The position numbers and the translations under genes were made by a program. Below the pieces are notes generated by a model that had not been told where the DNA came from, made no database searches, and saw nothing but the letters and a program-made list of their open reading frames with translations. From positions 930,001-994,000 of the forward strand of contig NC_006042.1 in assembly GCF_000002515.2 (NCBI RefSeq): DNA of 64,000 bases. The letters run 5' to 3'. Of the stretch, positions 54,298-63,970 are shown piece after piece; positions within the stretch are counted from its first letter, which is position 1, and each line of letters begins with the position of its first letter. Origin of the DNA: Kluyveromyces lactis (lineage: Eukaryota; Ascomycota; Saccharomycetes; Saccharomycetales; Saccharomycetaceae).

Positions 54298-55551
54298 TCA
54301 CTCGTCGTTCATTCCAATGGTGATGTTTTCTTGTCTTTTTCTTTTATCCATATCAATTCTGTTATTGATCATCATTATGGCAGTTTGGGTTGCCAAAGGA
54401 GTTCCGATCAGGACAAGTTTTCTTTCATCAAGACCTTCCACAGGATCATTAATTTTAATCATGCATCCTGTTGATTGTTTGATCTGCTGAATATTTTTAC
54501 CACCTTTTCCTATGACGTTACCAACAAATTTGTTATCGATGAACACCTCTTGTGGTAATACTAAGTGGGGAGAGATAGGAGATTGTTGTAACTGAGAGAT
54601 TATTTTGACATGCTTACACGAGTCAACCATATCAGTATACGGCTGAAGAGACTGCTGTGGCCCTATTGGGTATTTGGAAACGGGTGGTTTCGTTCTGCGA
54701 TTCATTGTCTTTTTGTCCATAGGATGATACTGATGATGCTCCTGGTGGGGTGCGACCATGGGTGTTATATCTTGAGGATTAGTCGGAGCACCACCTGAAT
54801 AAATCATGTACATCTGGTAATTGTTGACTAGTACAGAATGCATCGGGCCAGGATGATAAAATACCGATTTTTTGTTCTTTAGTTTACTCTCATTTTCCAA
54901 TATTGTTTGACCAATGTAGTAAGTAGCAATATGAATCGCGTCTGCAACTCCGGTAAGAGACAAAATTCTATCATTGGACATGGGCAGTTGTTGTGGACTT
55001 GCCATAAGCCTAGCAGCACTCAGATCCTCGATTTCGTGGAGCCTCGAACCTTGTCTACCGATTATGCACCCCATAAAATGGTGAGGAATTAGTAAATTCA
55101 CCACTAATGGCAGAGATCTCTCATTTGAATCGTCATCACTCTCATTATTAATAGCCCTGACAATTTTCCCAAACGCTCTGGCTACTTCTTCACACTTTCC
55201 TCGAACAAATATTACCCTTTCCATGACACCATTAATGTTGTCTGACACATTAATTCTCGTGTTTGTCTCAGATTTTATCCTATTAACACGTTCTCCTTTT
55301 CCTCCAACCACTTTTGAAGCCTGCTTCATCAAACATAACATACGCAAATTAATATAATTAGGAACTTGTCCAGAGTCCTTCTCAGTGAGATGCGTGCCAT
55401 CTCCGTTCAATTCCGAATTTTGGGGCTCAGCCTCGTTGTCTTCAAGAGCAACTCTTTTTATTCCAGCTTCTAGTGTTTCATGGTCGGGTTTCCGTTTTAA
55501 AGAGTTAGGTGAGCTTACGGGCTCCAAGCTCAAAACTTCTTCATCCGCCAT
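54298..55551 (-). CDS. PBP2: KH-domain RNA-binding protein Pbp2 (Hek1)
   Basis: Triple-KH RNA-binding protein of 417 residues (S. cerevisiae Pbp2 413), interacting with Pab1-binding factors. KH domains lie at about 65-135 (GGKGERVNRIK), 150-230 (MGCIIGRQGSRLHEIE) and 320-395 (FVGNVIGKGGKNIQQIKQ), each with an intact GxxG loop. A low-complexity PQQ/HQ stretch separates KH2 and KH3. PBP2 is preferred over its relative HEK2 by position next to SWC5 and SLD3. First ATG at 55549-55551; the frame extends five more codons to a TTG. Confidence 0.88.
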   Translation of the reverse strand: MADEEVLSLEPVSSPNSLKRKPDHETLEAGIKRVALEDNEAEPQNSELNGDGTHLTEKDSGQVPNYINLRMLCLMKQASKVVGGKGERVNRIKSETNTRINVSDNINGVMERVIFVRGKCEEVARAFGKIVRAINNESDDDSNERSLPLVVNLLIPHHFMGCIIGRQGSRLHEIEDLSAARLMASPQQLPMSNDRILSLTGVADAIHIATYYIGQTILENESKLKNKKSVFYHPGPMHSVLVNNYQMYMIYSGGAPTNPQDITPMVAPHQEHHQYHPMDKKTMNRRTKPPVSKYPIGPQQSLQPYTDMVDSCKHVKIISQLQQSPISPHLVLPQEVFIDNKFVGNVIGKGGKNIQQIKQSTGCMIKINDPVEGLDERKLVLIGTPLATQTAIMMINNRIDMDKRKRQENITIGMNDE

Positions 55552-55842
55552 AATATTATCAATCAATTGGCAAATACTAGCTCCCCTTGTCGTTCAATCT
55601 GCGTTTGTTGAGTTGTGCTCGAGGCCACTGTTTACAGTAAGGTTCGAAGACTAGACAAGTTTATCAAAATTCAATTTCGCTTTTATTTGTTGAAATTGAA
55701 AAACAGACATTTGACTGATAACCTTGAGACACCTTACCTCATCGATAGAGAAACAAAGGAGGAATAGCGTCGAGTGAAGGTTTATATCCTTAGACAATAA
55801 TTACTTATAAGTGTGGCCGACATCTATTAAACATAAACAGAC

Positions 55843-56790
55843 ATGTCTGACACCAAGGGCTCTGACCTGAACGAGGATTCTGCATTAGAGTTTGATGAGG
55901 AAAGTTATCATGAATCTGAGGATGAGGACTTCGATCCCAGTAAAGAGCAGAACAAAAGGAAAACAACTAATGACAATAAAAAAACAGACGTCAATGCCAA
56001 TATAAGTGACAGTGATCAGGACGAAGATGAAGATGAGGAGTATGACGAGGAAGCTCAAGAAGAAGAGAAGAAATATAGCAGTATTGTTAGCGAATCCGGC
56101 GGCCTCATCAAAACTAGAAGGGCAAGATTACAAGAAGAGCACGATGCTTTAAAGAATAAATACGAACAAATAGATATTGCAGAAACTTCCGGAAAATCTA
56201 ATGATTTATGGCGTCAGTTGAAGGAACGAGCACTTAGTAGATCACAATTTAACGGATCTGTGATGGATCAAGATGCCGGTTCAATAACAGATTCTATGCA
56301 AGAACAGAAGATATTGATCGAACGTACTTATAAATTTGCAGGCGAAGTAATTAAAGAGAAAAAATGGGTTCTTCGTCACAGCGCAGAGGGTCAAGAATAT
56401 CTCAATAGCATCAAATTCAAAACCGGTACTCTCGATAAAAATACGGTACCGCCTGATACTGTTAAAAATACTCAAGCTCAACAAACTGAAGGGAAACAAA
56501 ATAGAGTTAACGAGGCAGGACGTCTTTTAAAGAGGCATCTGAAAAGGCCTCCTATTCTTGAGCAAATAATAGCCGGAAATCTAAAGCCTAAACTCACAAC
56601 ATTAGAGAAATCCCAACTCGATTGGGCCAGTTACGTGGACAAAGAAGGTATTCACGAGGAGTTAAACCTTCACAACAAGGACGGTTTCTTAGCAAAACAA
56701 GATTTCTTGAATAGAGTGGAGTCTTCCAAGGATCAAAAATACAGAGAACTTCGAAAATTGCAGTTGCAAACGGAGCAACAGAAACAGTAA
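55843..56790 (+). CDS. SWC5: SWR1 chromatin-remodelling subunit Swc5
   Basis: SWR1 subunit needed for exchange of H2A.Z. The 315 residues (S. cerevisiae 303) have a very acidic N-terminal half (EDEDFDPSKEQ, SDSDQDEDEDEEYDEE) thought to bind H2A-H2B dimers, and the C-terminal BCNT domain (about 225-300) with RLLKRHLKRPPILEQIIAG and TTLEKSQLDWASYVDKEG. ATG at 55843. Divergent from PBP2 (291 bp) and convergent with the OPT gene (88 bp). Confidence 0.96.
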   Translation: MSDTKGSDLNEDSALEFDEESYHESEDEDFDPSKEQNKRKTTNDNKKTDVNANISDSDQDEDEDEEYDEEAQEEEKKYSSIVSESGGLIKTRRARLQEEHDALKNKYEQIDIAETSGKSNDLWRQLKERALSRSQFNGSVMDQDAGSITDSMQEQKILIERTYKFAGEVIKEKKWVLRHSAEGQEYLNSIKFKTGTLDKNTVPPDTVKNTQAQQTEGKQNRVNEAGRLLKRHLKRPPILEQIIAGNLKPKLTTLEKSQLDWASYVDKEGIHEELNLHNKDGFLAKQDFLNRVESSKDQKYRELRKLQLQTEQQKQ

Positions 56791-56878
56791 ACTCGTAATA
56801 GGAAGTAACGTTAAATTAATGAATTATAAAATAGTTGAACAAAAAGAGAACACTTAAATGGTATATATATCTTTTTAA

Positions 56879-59077
56879 TCAAAAATGCGGTACTCCGATA
56901 CCGGTAAAGAACATGTTAACTATGCTGAATATCCCCTCACCCAACACCAATCCTGAACTAAACACAATCATTTTCGTCTTTGCATCCGGGTTTCCTCTGT
57001 TGGTACGTAACCAGATGTGAGCCAACATGCCCCCAGCAAAACGTTCTATGGTGAAACTTGGAGAGTTGTAAATCCCAACACCTACCGCAACGCCAGATGG
57101 AATCCACAAAACCCATTTATAACCTCTGTCACGAAGACAGTTTTTAATTAAAGATAAAACGGCAAATATCGATCCCAGTACTAAAGAGCACTCCAGTGCT
57201 TTATCAGGCAAGCTTTTACCAGTAACTAACCTGGCACAATCAATCCACACAACAGCAGTTGGTATTCTGAATTGTTGATTGGGAATGTCGTAAATTTTAT
57301 TGTACAACTTGTAAACTATACTGGACAAAACAATGGACCAAGCTGCGCCTATCGATTGTGCAATGAATTGTGCCTTTGGTGATGCTCCCAACAAATGCCC
57401 GGTTTTCAAATCTTGCATCAAATCCCCTGCCTGTTGAGCCCCAGCTTCTGCAACGCCACCCGCCACAAGATTCAATAGCACGCTACCATTCTGGCTATTC
57501 GGAATGATTAATGCGAACAACAATTGTGATAGTTTACCAATACCACTTACAGGATTTAAATCGGTTTCCCCTAATGCACGAACCGCTAAAATAGAAAGAA
57601 AAGAAGCTATAACCAGGGCCGAAACGATGGAGTACAATGGAATGATATCAATTCCAAACAAATATATCATTACTGTGACACATAGTATGAAAGAAATTGC
57701 CAATCCACTTAGCACTGTAGTATAGGCTACTAAATGTTTGGAATCAACTTCATGATCAATCTCTGTACTGACTAGTTTAACTGTATTTTCATGTCTACCC
57801 CGAGAATCGTTCAACACTCGTTCTTCTTCGAGTAACATCGATTGGATAGAATCATCCAAAACGCTATTGAACATTTCCATTTTGTCATCTAAGAGGATGA
57901 ACTTCACAATTGATCGTATCGTGAAAACGATGAAGCCCACAACACTATCAACCACCATAATTGAAAGCGATGTCCAGATAATCCATCCTTGAACCCCATT
58001 TTCCCAATCGTGAACGTTGGCTTCAGGATCTACCCAGCGATTGTACCTTGCTAGAGGTGCCAAAATTCCCCACCCTAATATGCATCCAAAAAGCATATAT
58101 GAAACCGTGGGCAACCCCATGATAATACCTTGACCAACGTATGCAGGCGACGGCTCTATATTCCATAGATAAACGTCCGAAGCATAATTTCCAAACATCG
58201 GGATTGACTTCACTGCCGGTACGAAATAAGAAGTGACGGTATATAATGCAGAGGCACTGAATGTCTTCATCAACACGCTAACATTTTCTCTATAAGTGGG
58301 CACACCTTTAGATGTAGATGGAACCAAATGGTTAACATTAGTCTCATTAGAACCATTAGAATCAGCAGATGTGTATGAATTGGGGGCGTTAGAATTCCCA
58401 TTTCGCAGCAGCGGTGAGATTTCACAGTTAGTTTCATCATCACTGCATAGAACTTCACCATACTCCCTTAATCTTCGTTCCTTCATCTCAACCAATTCCT
58501 GTGTGGTCACTTCTTGCAAAATCTCAGACCCGTTCAACACTGAAATTAAAGTTGCCGTTGCACTGCCACTGGGAAACGGTAACTTTTCCCTCACAATAAC
58601 TTGCTTCCTAATCGGAACTGCAAAGAATATGCCAAAAAATGCTAACGCTGCCGACCACATTAGCAATTCGTTAAAAGAGAACGCTTCTCCCATATGTCTT
58701 GTACCACCACTTTCCTCATCAGTTAGAAACTTTTCAATCGCTGGAACCACTCCAACAAATCCATACGCTAACGGTCCAGTTCCAACTGCGACTGCGATAC
58801 TTTGCACATAAACGTTCTCAACATCGCTAAACTGCGAATCATTGGGGAAAACCAAGGGCCACACTTGCTTGAAAACAGCACAAGCTAGAAGAGCACTGGG
58901 CAACGACATCATAGAAACCCACCCTGTCTGTAATCCAAACTGAAAGTTAGACACTAGTACAAGAGAACCTATTATCAACCCGATTATTGTGGATCTTAGT
59001 GTCACTTGCTTCAACCAGGGTTTACGATCCCATTCCGTTATGCTCCCACCCCTACTTCCACCAGTCTGACTCTCCAT
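56879..59077 (-). CDS. OPT-family membrane transporter, YGL114W orthologue
   Basis: Oligopeptide-transporter (OPT/YSL) superfamily protein of 732 residues (S. cerevisiae YGL114W 725). Substrate unknown. The N-terminus has WDRKPWLKQVTLRSTIIGLI leading into segment one, then VSNFQFGLQTGWVSMMSLPS. A hydrophilic Asn/Ser-rich loop at about 195-260 carries acidic CSDDETNCEISPLL. A second cytosolic loop at about 400-440 is charged. Around twelve to sixteen hydrophobic segments are present in total, with NLVAGGVAEAGAQQAGDLMQ and TGHLLGASPKAQF near 530-560, a strongly conserved OPT region. First ATG at 59075-59077. Confidence 0.92.
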   Translation of the reverse strand: MESQTGGSRGGSITEWDRKPWLKQVTLRSTIIGLIIGSLVLVSNFQFGLQTGWVSMMSLPSALLACAVFKQVWPLVFPNDSQFSDVENVYVQSIAVAVGTGPLAYGFVGVVPAIEKFLTDEESGGTRHMGEAFSFNELLMWSAALAFFGIFFAVPIRKQVIVREKLPFPSGSATATLISVLNGSEILQEVTTQELVEMKERRLREYGEVLCSDDETNCEISPLLRNGNSNAPNSYTSADSNGSNETNVNHLVPSTSKGVPTYRENVSVLMKTFSASALYTVTSYFVPAVKSIPMFGNYASDVYLWNIEPSPAYVGQGIIMGLPTVSYMLFGCILGWGILAPLARYNRWVDPEANVHDWENGVQGWIIWTSLSIMVVDSVVGFIVFTIRSIVKFILLDDKMEMFNSVLDDSIQSMLLEEERVLNDSRGRHENTVKLVSTEIDHEVDSKHLVAYTTVLSGLAISFILCVTVMIYLFGIDIIPLYSIVSALVIASFLSILAVRALGETDLNPVSGIGKLSQLLFALIIPNSQNGSVLLNLVAGGVAEAGAQQAGDLMQDLKTGHLLGASPKAQFIAQSIGAAWSIVLSSIVYKLYNKIYDIPNQQFRIPTAVVWIDCARLVTGKSLPDKALECSLVLGSIFAVLSLIKNCLRDRGYKWVLWIPSGVAVGVGIYNSPSFTIERFAGGMLAHIWLRTNRGNPDAKTKMIVFSSGLVLGEGIFSIVNMFFTGIGVPHF

Positions 59078-59639
59078 GTATAATTAGGTACTCAATTGCT
59101 TGTTAAACCGAAGATCACTACCACTGCTCACAACATACAGATCCACTGTTCTCACAACGTTACTACATGCAAGAGCTTCGGGATTGCAACTTCACATTAT
59201 TTTTGCAGCATTCATTTATTACCCAGGATTGCATCCTTTTAAATGTTGCAGTTTTTCATGTTGATGAGGAATATAAAGGCAAAAAAGTCGTAGATAAGGC
59301 ATAATTAGTCAGACAGACGAAGCTGGAGATAAGTATGCTATCGTAGGATATTTCCGTCCCCAAAACTGCTCCACTTTTAATGGTCAGTCTTATTTTTTCC
59401 TATGTGTTGGTTTATCACACTATACAGTGATTGTATAATATTCTTCCAAGAACGTTCCTCTATATGCGTCGTATGTATGTATATAAGAATGTCTGTCATT
59501 ATTAGTCGTTACTAGTACATTAAATTCGTGGAGTTTCCTGCATATAGATTCAGGCACATACGGAAAAACACACGGAAGGTGCAAAGACTCGCTAACCTTA
59601 AAGCTTCTTTTTTTTCCAGTTACCAAATGAATCATATCA
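59078..59639. other. intergenic: OPT gene promoter / SNF4 3' flank
   Basis: A 562-bp spacer between minus-strand genes. GTATGTATGTATATAAG near 59472 reads like an A/T repeat. A minus-strand GTATGT near 59138 is too close to the OPT ATG to form an intron, with no branch point. Nothing else recognised. Confidence 0.4.
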
Positions 59640-60626
59640 TTATGATTCTGCGAATAGTATGTATTTTAGGATATCGCTTAGAGTGAGAACACCAGTTAGG
59701 AATCCGTTCGAATCGACGACGAAAAATCTATGTACACGAGATTTTCTCACTGTATCAAGAATGGAGGAGAGTTTATCGTTTTCAGTACATGTGAAGACAC
59801 CTTCGAAATCATCACTTCTTCTCATCAGAGCTTCCCCAACGGATAGGGAAAGATCGTTGTATATGCCTCCCTTAATGAGACCTAGGACATCAACGGCTTC
59901 GTAGACGTTGACCAATTTACCTTGCTCATCGACAATTGGAACACTGGAAACGCCTCCAGCCAGAGTTAAAAGTTGAATGACATCTATTACTGGCGTGCTC
60001 ATTTGACAACTCATGATGTTATTTGTCGATATAATGTCCAACTCACGTAGAGGCCTCTTTAGATAGCGGATTTCCTTGCAGTTCAATGCCACAAATTTTA
60101 GGATACGGTATTGTGTTAACACACTCACGACAATTTCTCTTTGAGTCTCTTCATCTTGATCAATCAAAGGGATCCTCCTGGACCGGGATTCTATCATCTT
60201 CACACATGCTTCATACAACGGTCTGAATGGATGAATTGATCTTGTATCGTAAGGCTGGATGCCAATGGCCCTTTCAATATCTTTGAGTCCGTTCAATTGT
60301 AGTTTATCCACCAGTTCAAACTTATCCGGGTTGTGGAAATAATATTGAATCACATTGATGAAGTCTGAACTTGTCAATAAACCTGCAAATTTGGAAGTTT
60401 GAGCATCCCACAAGGGAGCAGAAACAACATTGTTTTGTAACAGGATATTTAACGATTTTTTCACTAGTAAAGAAGTGTCCAACACAATCAATCTATATGA
60501 AACTGGTAACACATCATAAGATGTCTTAGACTGAAGGAAAACACGTATAGACTGGACAGCAAGTTTCTGTTCCAGCTCAATGGTCTGCTGATCTTTCGGT
60601 TGAAGTTTATCACTGCTTGCAGGCAT
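59640..60626 (-). CDS. SNF4: AMPK gamma subunit Snf4
   Basis: Regulatory gamma subunit of the Snf1 kinase, which relieves the Reg1-dependent autoinhibition on glucose limitation. K. lactis calls it FOG2. The 328 residues (S. cerevisiae 322) start MPASSDKLQPKDQQTIELEQ. The frame is open 42 codons further to a TTG, but Snf4 similarity begins just after this ATG at 60624-60626. Four CBS motifs occur at about 40-100, 125-185, 200-260 and 275-325, with the near-invariant TSYDVLPVSYRLIVLDTSLL, PLIDQDEE, KGGIYNDLSLSVGEAL and HRFFVVD. Divergent from the U2 RNA gene. Confidence 0.97.
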   Translation of the reverse strand: MPASSDKLQPKDQQTIELEQKLAVQSIRVFLQSKTSYDVLPVSYRLIVLDTSLLVKKSLNILLQNNVVSAPLWDAQTSKFAGLLTSSDFINVIQYYFHNPDKFELVDKLQLNGLKDIERAIGIQPYDTRSIHPFRPLYEACVKMIESRSRRIPLIDQDEETQREIVVSVLTQYRILKFVALNCKEIRYLKRPLRELDIISTNNIMSCQMSTPVIDVIQLLTLAGGVSSVPIVDEQGKLVNVYEAVDVLGLIKGGIYNDLSLSVGEALMRRSDDFEGVFTCTENDKLSSILDTVRKSRVHRFFVVDSNGFLTGVLTLSDILKYILFAES

Positions 60627-61016
60627 CTGTGTATAAATTGCTTGTGTATTCTTGAATAACAGCTTCTCAAAACAATGGAATAGGTACGTAAGCTGATAAA
60701 ATGAAAGAAGTAAAGTTTCTAACAACACCTCAGTACTTTGAAACCAACACAATCAGACAGTTATAGATCAGATTTGGCCCTCCAACTCATAACAAACTCG
60801 TTGATTCTAATGCTCTAAGGCCATTCATATCACAGAGCCTTACGTATCATAAATATTTCAATCCAATTATGGGGGGAGTACCATAAATCACGTTTTACGA
60901 AACAAGCAATGGAAAGTGAAAAAAATTTTAGTATAAAAGGAACAAAGTCTGAGATTCATTCACTTCTCACTATGTATTATAAGTTCGCGAATCTTTTTTG
61001 AGTTTTGCTTAAAAAG
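60627..61016. promoter_or_regulatory. divergent promoter SNF4 / U2 snRNA
   Basis: A 390-bp bidirectional region. TATAAAAGG at 60932-60940 is about 85 bp before the U2 5' end, the spacing seen for pol II snRNA genes in S. cerevisiae. No other clear site. Confidence 0.6.
60932..60939 (+). promoter_or_regulatory. TATA box of the U2 snRNA gene
   Basis: TATAAAAG, the only strong TATA in this promoter, about 85 bp upstream of the U2 5' end. Confidence 0.65.
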
Positions 61017-61490
61017 CCAAATCTCTTTGCCTATTGGCTTAGATCAAGTGTAGTATCTGTTCTTTTCAGTGTAACAACTGAAATGTCCTCATAGAGGATA
61101 TTACTGTTACAGACTCAGTTTTTGGCCAACATTACAACTAAAAAACTAACGTTTCCGGGCTTGAAGAGGGTTTCCAGTTGCTTCGCGCGGGAGATAGAAT
61201 GAGGATTGGAGTGGCACGGAGGATCTTGGCGGGGAGAGGGTAGACATTAACGATAGTCTTCGGATTGTCGAGCGTGTTTTCCCCTCATGTTTCCTTCCTT
61301 TTCCCTTCCGAATCATTTCACTGTTCTCTTCTATTTCTTCTGGTTAACCTAGGAGTGTCGTTACCATTGCACTTTTGCTGAGGCTTGAGGAATCGTATTC
61401 CTTCCGCTTCATGCTCCCTCGGTTTCTGACGCACTTTTTCTCTGAAAGCCTGGTTTTTTCTCCTTTTATTCCTTCTAAGTGGATTTGCTC
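61017..61490 (+). ncRNA. LSR1: U2 spliceosomal snRNA
   Basis: U2 snRNA, which pairs with intron branch points. The 5' domain is nearly identical to S. cerevisiae U2: stem I (ATCTCTTTGCC / GGCTTAGAT, 61021-61043), the branch-point-recognition GTAGTA at 61050-61055 inside AAGTGTAGTATCTGTT, stem IIa TCAGTGTAACAACTGA, and stem IIb CCTC-AT-AGAGG. An Sm site AGTTTTTGG is at 61117-61125. Downstream, a GC-richer structured region extends to about 61490 with a hairpin GAGGAAT-CGT-ATTCCTTC near 61387-61403 inside a CTGAGG/CCTCGG stem. The 3' end is not determined. The 1175-nt S. cerevisiae RNA has a large dispensable insert, and this one appears much shorter. As I recall, LSR1 lies beside SWC5 in S. 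cerevisiae, so position supports the call. Confidence 0.95.
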
Positions 61491-61641
61491 ACATTTCCTG
61501 GAAATAAGCTTTTAGATGAGTTCATCTGATCTGCATAGAAGGACAAGTGCCATATTATTTGCTGTCAGAGAGATTACTTTCTCATTACTATAATTATTAT
61601 TAAAGAAAGAGTTTATATCGAATGCATTTTTTCCTGGAAAA

Positions 61642-63279
61642 CTACCTAATAATGTATGTGCCTTTGGATGGTGATCTTTGAGGTTCGTCATTTTCATGCG
61701 ATTTAGTGTCTAATTTGTCTGTGTACCTATGAGTTCTATCATCCAAGTATTTCCTTTTGCGTCTTTCTTCGAAGACTCGATAGAACTTGAGATTCTCATC
61801 TCCTCCAACAGATGCTATAGTGGTGCCATCAGGGGATAATTGCGATGAAACAATACGTGAATCATGCGCTTGTTGTATTTCCGCAACTTTGAATTTTGTC
61901 TCGTAATTGTATATGGTTATGCAGTTATTTGGTGTACCACCTGTGGCTACAATTTCTGTATCCATACAACCCGAATGTTTGGAGTAACTTTGGCCCCAGT
62001 GCAACGAGCTCACTTGTGAGCCTGTATCTATAGTTCCGAGCCTATTACCAGTAGTTGTATTCCAGAAATGTATATGCTTGTCTAATGAACCACCGCCGGT
62101 GGCTAATAGATTGGTAATTTCCGGATGCCAACTAATAGCCTTGACTGCGGCTTTGTGATTTCTTTTAGTCCATATTGGATCATTATTTTGCCTTGTATCC
62201 CATATCATAACTGTATTATCATTGGCACCACTGGCCAATTGTATACCGTCTTCCCTAAAGCTTAACCCACATACTTCACCTTGATGTCTTTCCCAAGTTT
62301 GCACTACATGGTTTTTGATTCGCACATCATTGATTTGGATTTCACCACTTTTGCTACCAGTAACACAAAGGGTATCCAACCATGACTGAGAACCAATGCG
62401 TACACCAAGGCCTGACCTCATTGTCCTCACATGTGTCATAGTTTCGGCATCCCATATTTCGACGTTACCGTCGTTTTTGCCAATGGAAATATGACAGCTA
62501 TCATCTGACCATGTTAAACTGGTACATGTGGCTTTCAACTCCACCAATAGATTAACATCTCCAGACTCTCCATCCCAGAGGTAAATGCTGTTATCTAATG
62601 CAATTGCCAAGACGTTTTTCTTGGACCAGCTTAGTAAGTTAAGATAAAAATCATCTTGAAAACCCGGTGCATCAAGAATCCTTTCTGGATTGGTGTTGAT
62701 TTTCCTAAGCTTGGCTAGGGCGTTTGTCTTTGAATCAAATTTGTAAGTTTGCCTACTGCCAATTGAGAAAATTGGGCGATCCAAGGAAGGTTGTGGTGGG
62801 AGAGGCATGTACTGTAAAATCCTTTGGTTCATATCCAACCCACATGCATTTGCAACTTTTTGTTTGAACATTTTCTTTGTCTGCGCGCTCAAATGTTTAA
62901 AGGGTGAAGCGTTTGGTGGTGGTTTTATTTCTTCAGGATCTTCTTCCAGATCAATGCACTTGGTGTTTTGTGAATGATGCACTTGCGGTATGAAACGATC
63001 AGGGTTTGTTTCTTGGTCAATTGAATTATACCCTGTCCCGCTTAATGGTTCGTGAACAGGCGATTCTTCTCTAAAAAATGAAGAACTCCTCCGCAGTAAA
63101 GGTGGAATTCCATTTTTAGCAATCAGCTTAGGCCTATTGATAGTATTTGTCACGTTTCCAAGCGTCGATTTTCCCTTTCTCTTTGTAATCTTATTCTCAT
63201 TAGGAATAACATGTAACTTTGTTGGTGAAGTTAATGAAAGCATTGATTGCTTCGCAGAAAGCTGGCTATTCTTGTCCAT
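61642..63279 (-). CDS. CDC20: APC/C activator Cdc20
   Basis: WD40 activator and substrate receptor of the anaphase-promoting complex, target of the spindle checkpoint. The 545 residues (S. cerevisiae 610) show the C-box DRFIP at 94-98, NQRILQYMPLPPQPSLDRPI leading into the propeller, seven WD40 blades (about 210-520, e.g. VMIWDTRQNNDP, HIHFWNTTTG), and the C-terminal Ile-Arg tail (TYIIR). The pre-propeller LQKRILYY-like segment and position (YGL116W next to SNF4) separate it from Cdh1. N-terminal 90 residues are basic and Ser-rich. First ATG at 63277-63279. Head to tail behind the U2 gene. Confidence 0.95.
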   Translation of the reverse strand: MDKNSQLSAKQSMLSLTSPTKLHVIPNENKITKRKGKSTLGNVTNTINRPKLIAKNGIPPLLRRSSSFFREESPVHEPLSGTGYNSIDQETNPDRFIPQVHHSQNTKCIDLEEDPEEIKPPPNASPFKHLSAQTKKMFKQKVANACGLDMNQRILQYMPLPPQPSLDRPIFSIGSRQTYKFDSKTNALAKLRKINTNPERILDAPGFQDDFYLNLLSWSKKNVLAIALDNSIYLWDGESGDVNLLVELKATCTSLTWSDDSCHISIGKNDGNVEIWDAETMTHVRTMRSGLGVRIGSQSWLDTLCVTGSKSGEIQINDVRIKNHVVQTWERHQGEVCGLSFREDGIQLASGANDNTVMIWDTRQNNDPIWTKRNHKAAVKAISWHPEITNLLATGGGSLDKHIHFWNTTTGNRLGTIDTGSQVSSLHWGQSYSKHSGCMDTEIVATGGTPNNCITIYNYETKFKVAEIQQAHDSRIVSSQLSPDGTTIASVGGDENLKFYRVFEERRKRKYLDDRTHRYTDKLDTKSHENDEPQRSPSKGTYIIR

Positions 63280-63799
63280 TTCCCCATACGATTAGGGCAC
63301 TTCTCTCTTTTCGAATTCTTACCTAACAACAATAATATACTTCGTCTGAGTTTAGTTTGAAGGATGTCTAACAACGTAGTTGCTTGTTCAAGTAAATCCA
63401 CTGAATGCCAATTAAGAAGCATAAAATACTAATCAAATATATATGGAAAGGTATTGAATCGAATATGACACTTCCTCTGCCCCTAAAACGAATGGATATA
63501 GGAATAGTGGTTTGCTTGAAATGTGGGAACTCTCTTTTGAGGTTATGTTCTGGTTCAATTAGTGCTTTGTGACAATTTTTCGTCAACATATGTTATACAC
63601 TGATTTATTGTTTACATTTTGCCTAATTTGGATACATAAGTGTCAATCGAAAAGGGCATAAACATTTGAAATTAATGTCAAAAGTAATAACACCCAGTAA
63701 GTGTGAGTGGACTATGAGGTTGTTAACAGACTTTTATCATAGATCTGGTCTTTGACAGGTTATATTAAGCAATGGTATTTAATACTTGAATTATGAATT
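63280..63799. promoter_or_regulatory. CDC20 promoter region
   Basis: A 520-bp AT-rich spacer between CDC20 and the small edge ORF, both on the minus strand. Nothing beyond A/T tracts and a TATATATGG near 63440 is seen. Minus-strand open frames of 63-73 codons here lack an ATG start or resemblance to known proteins. Confidence 0.45.
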
Positions 63800-63970
63800 T
63801 CAAAGGAAAATACAATTTTCTTTATTTATATCTAAAGGATACAGATTATCTAGTATTCTGAAACTCTTGAAAACTTTGTCAACGACAAAGCATAATTGTC
63901 CTTCAGGATATTGCTGAAGTAGATATTGAAGTCTACTATATTTACCAGCCTCTACATGGAATCCAGACAT
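63800..63970 (-). CDS. small ORF of 56 residues with a C-terminal CaaX-like motif, unassigned
   Basis: An uninterrupted ATG-to-stop frame at the right edge. ATG is at 63968-63970, stop TGA at 63800-63802, and an in-frame TAA sits four codons upstream, so the ORF starts here unless it is a spliced exon. The protein has a natural mix: residues include KYSRLQYLLQQYPEGQ, CFVVDKVFKSFRILDNLYPL, ending NKENCIFL. The last four residues, CIFL, fit a CaaX box with a C-terminal Leu, which favours geranylgeranylation. I do not recognise the family. It could be the final exon of a longer gene whose start lies beyond the window. A second minus-strand frame (63942-63998) also overlaps the edge. Confidence 0.45.
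   Translation of the reverse strand: MSGFHVEAGKYSRLQYLLQQYPEGQLCFVVDKVFKSFRILDNLYPLDINKENCIFL

Noticed and set aside
55630-55650. GGTTCGAAGAC resembling a tRNA B box
   Set aside because: Lacks the closing CC and no acceptor stem; in the PBP2/SWC5 promoter.
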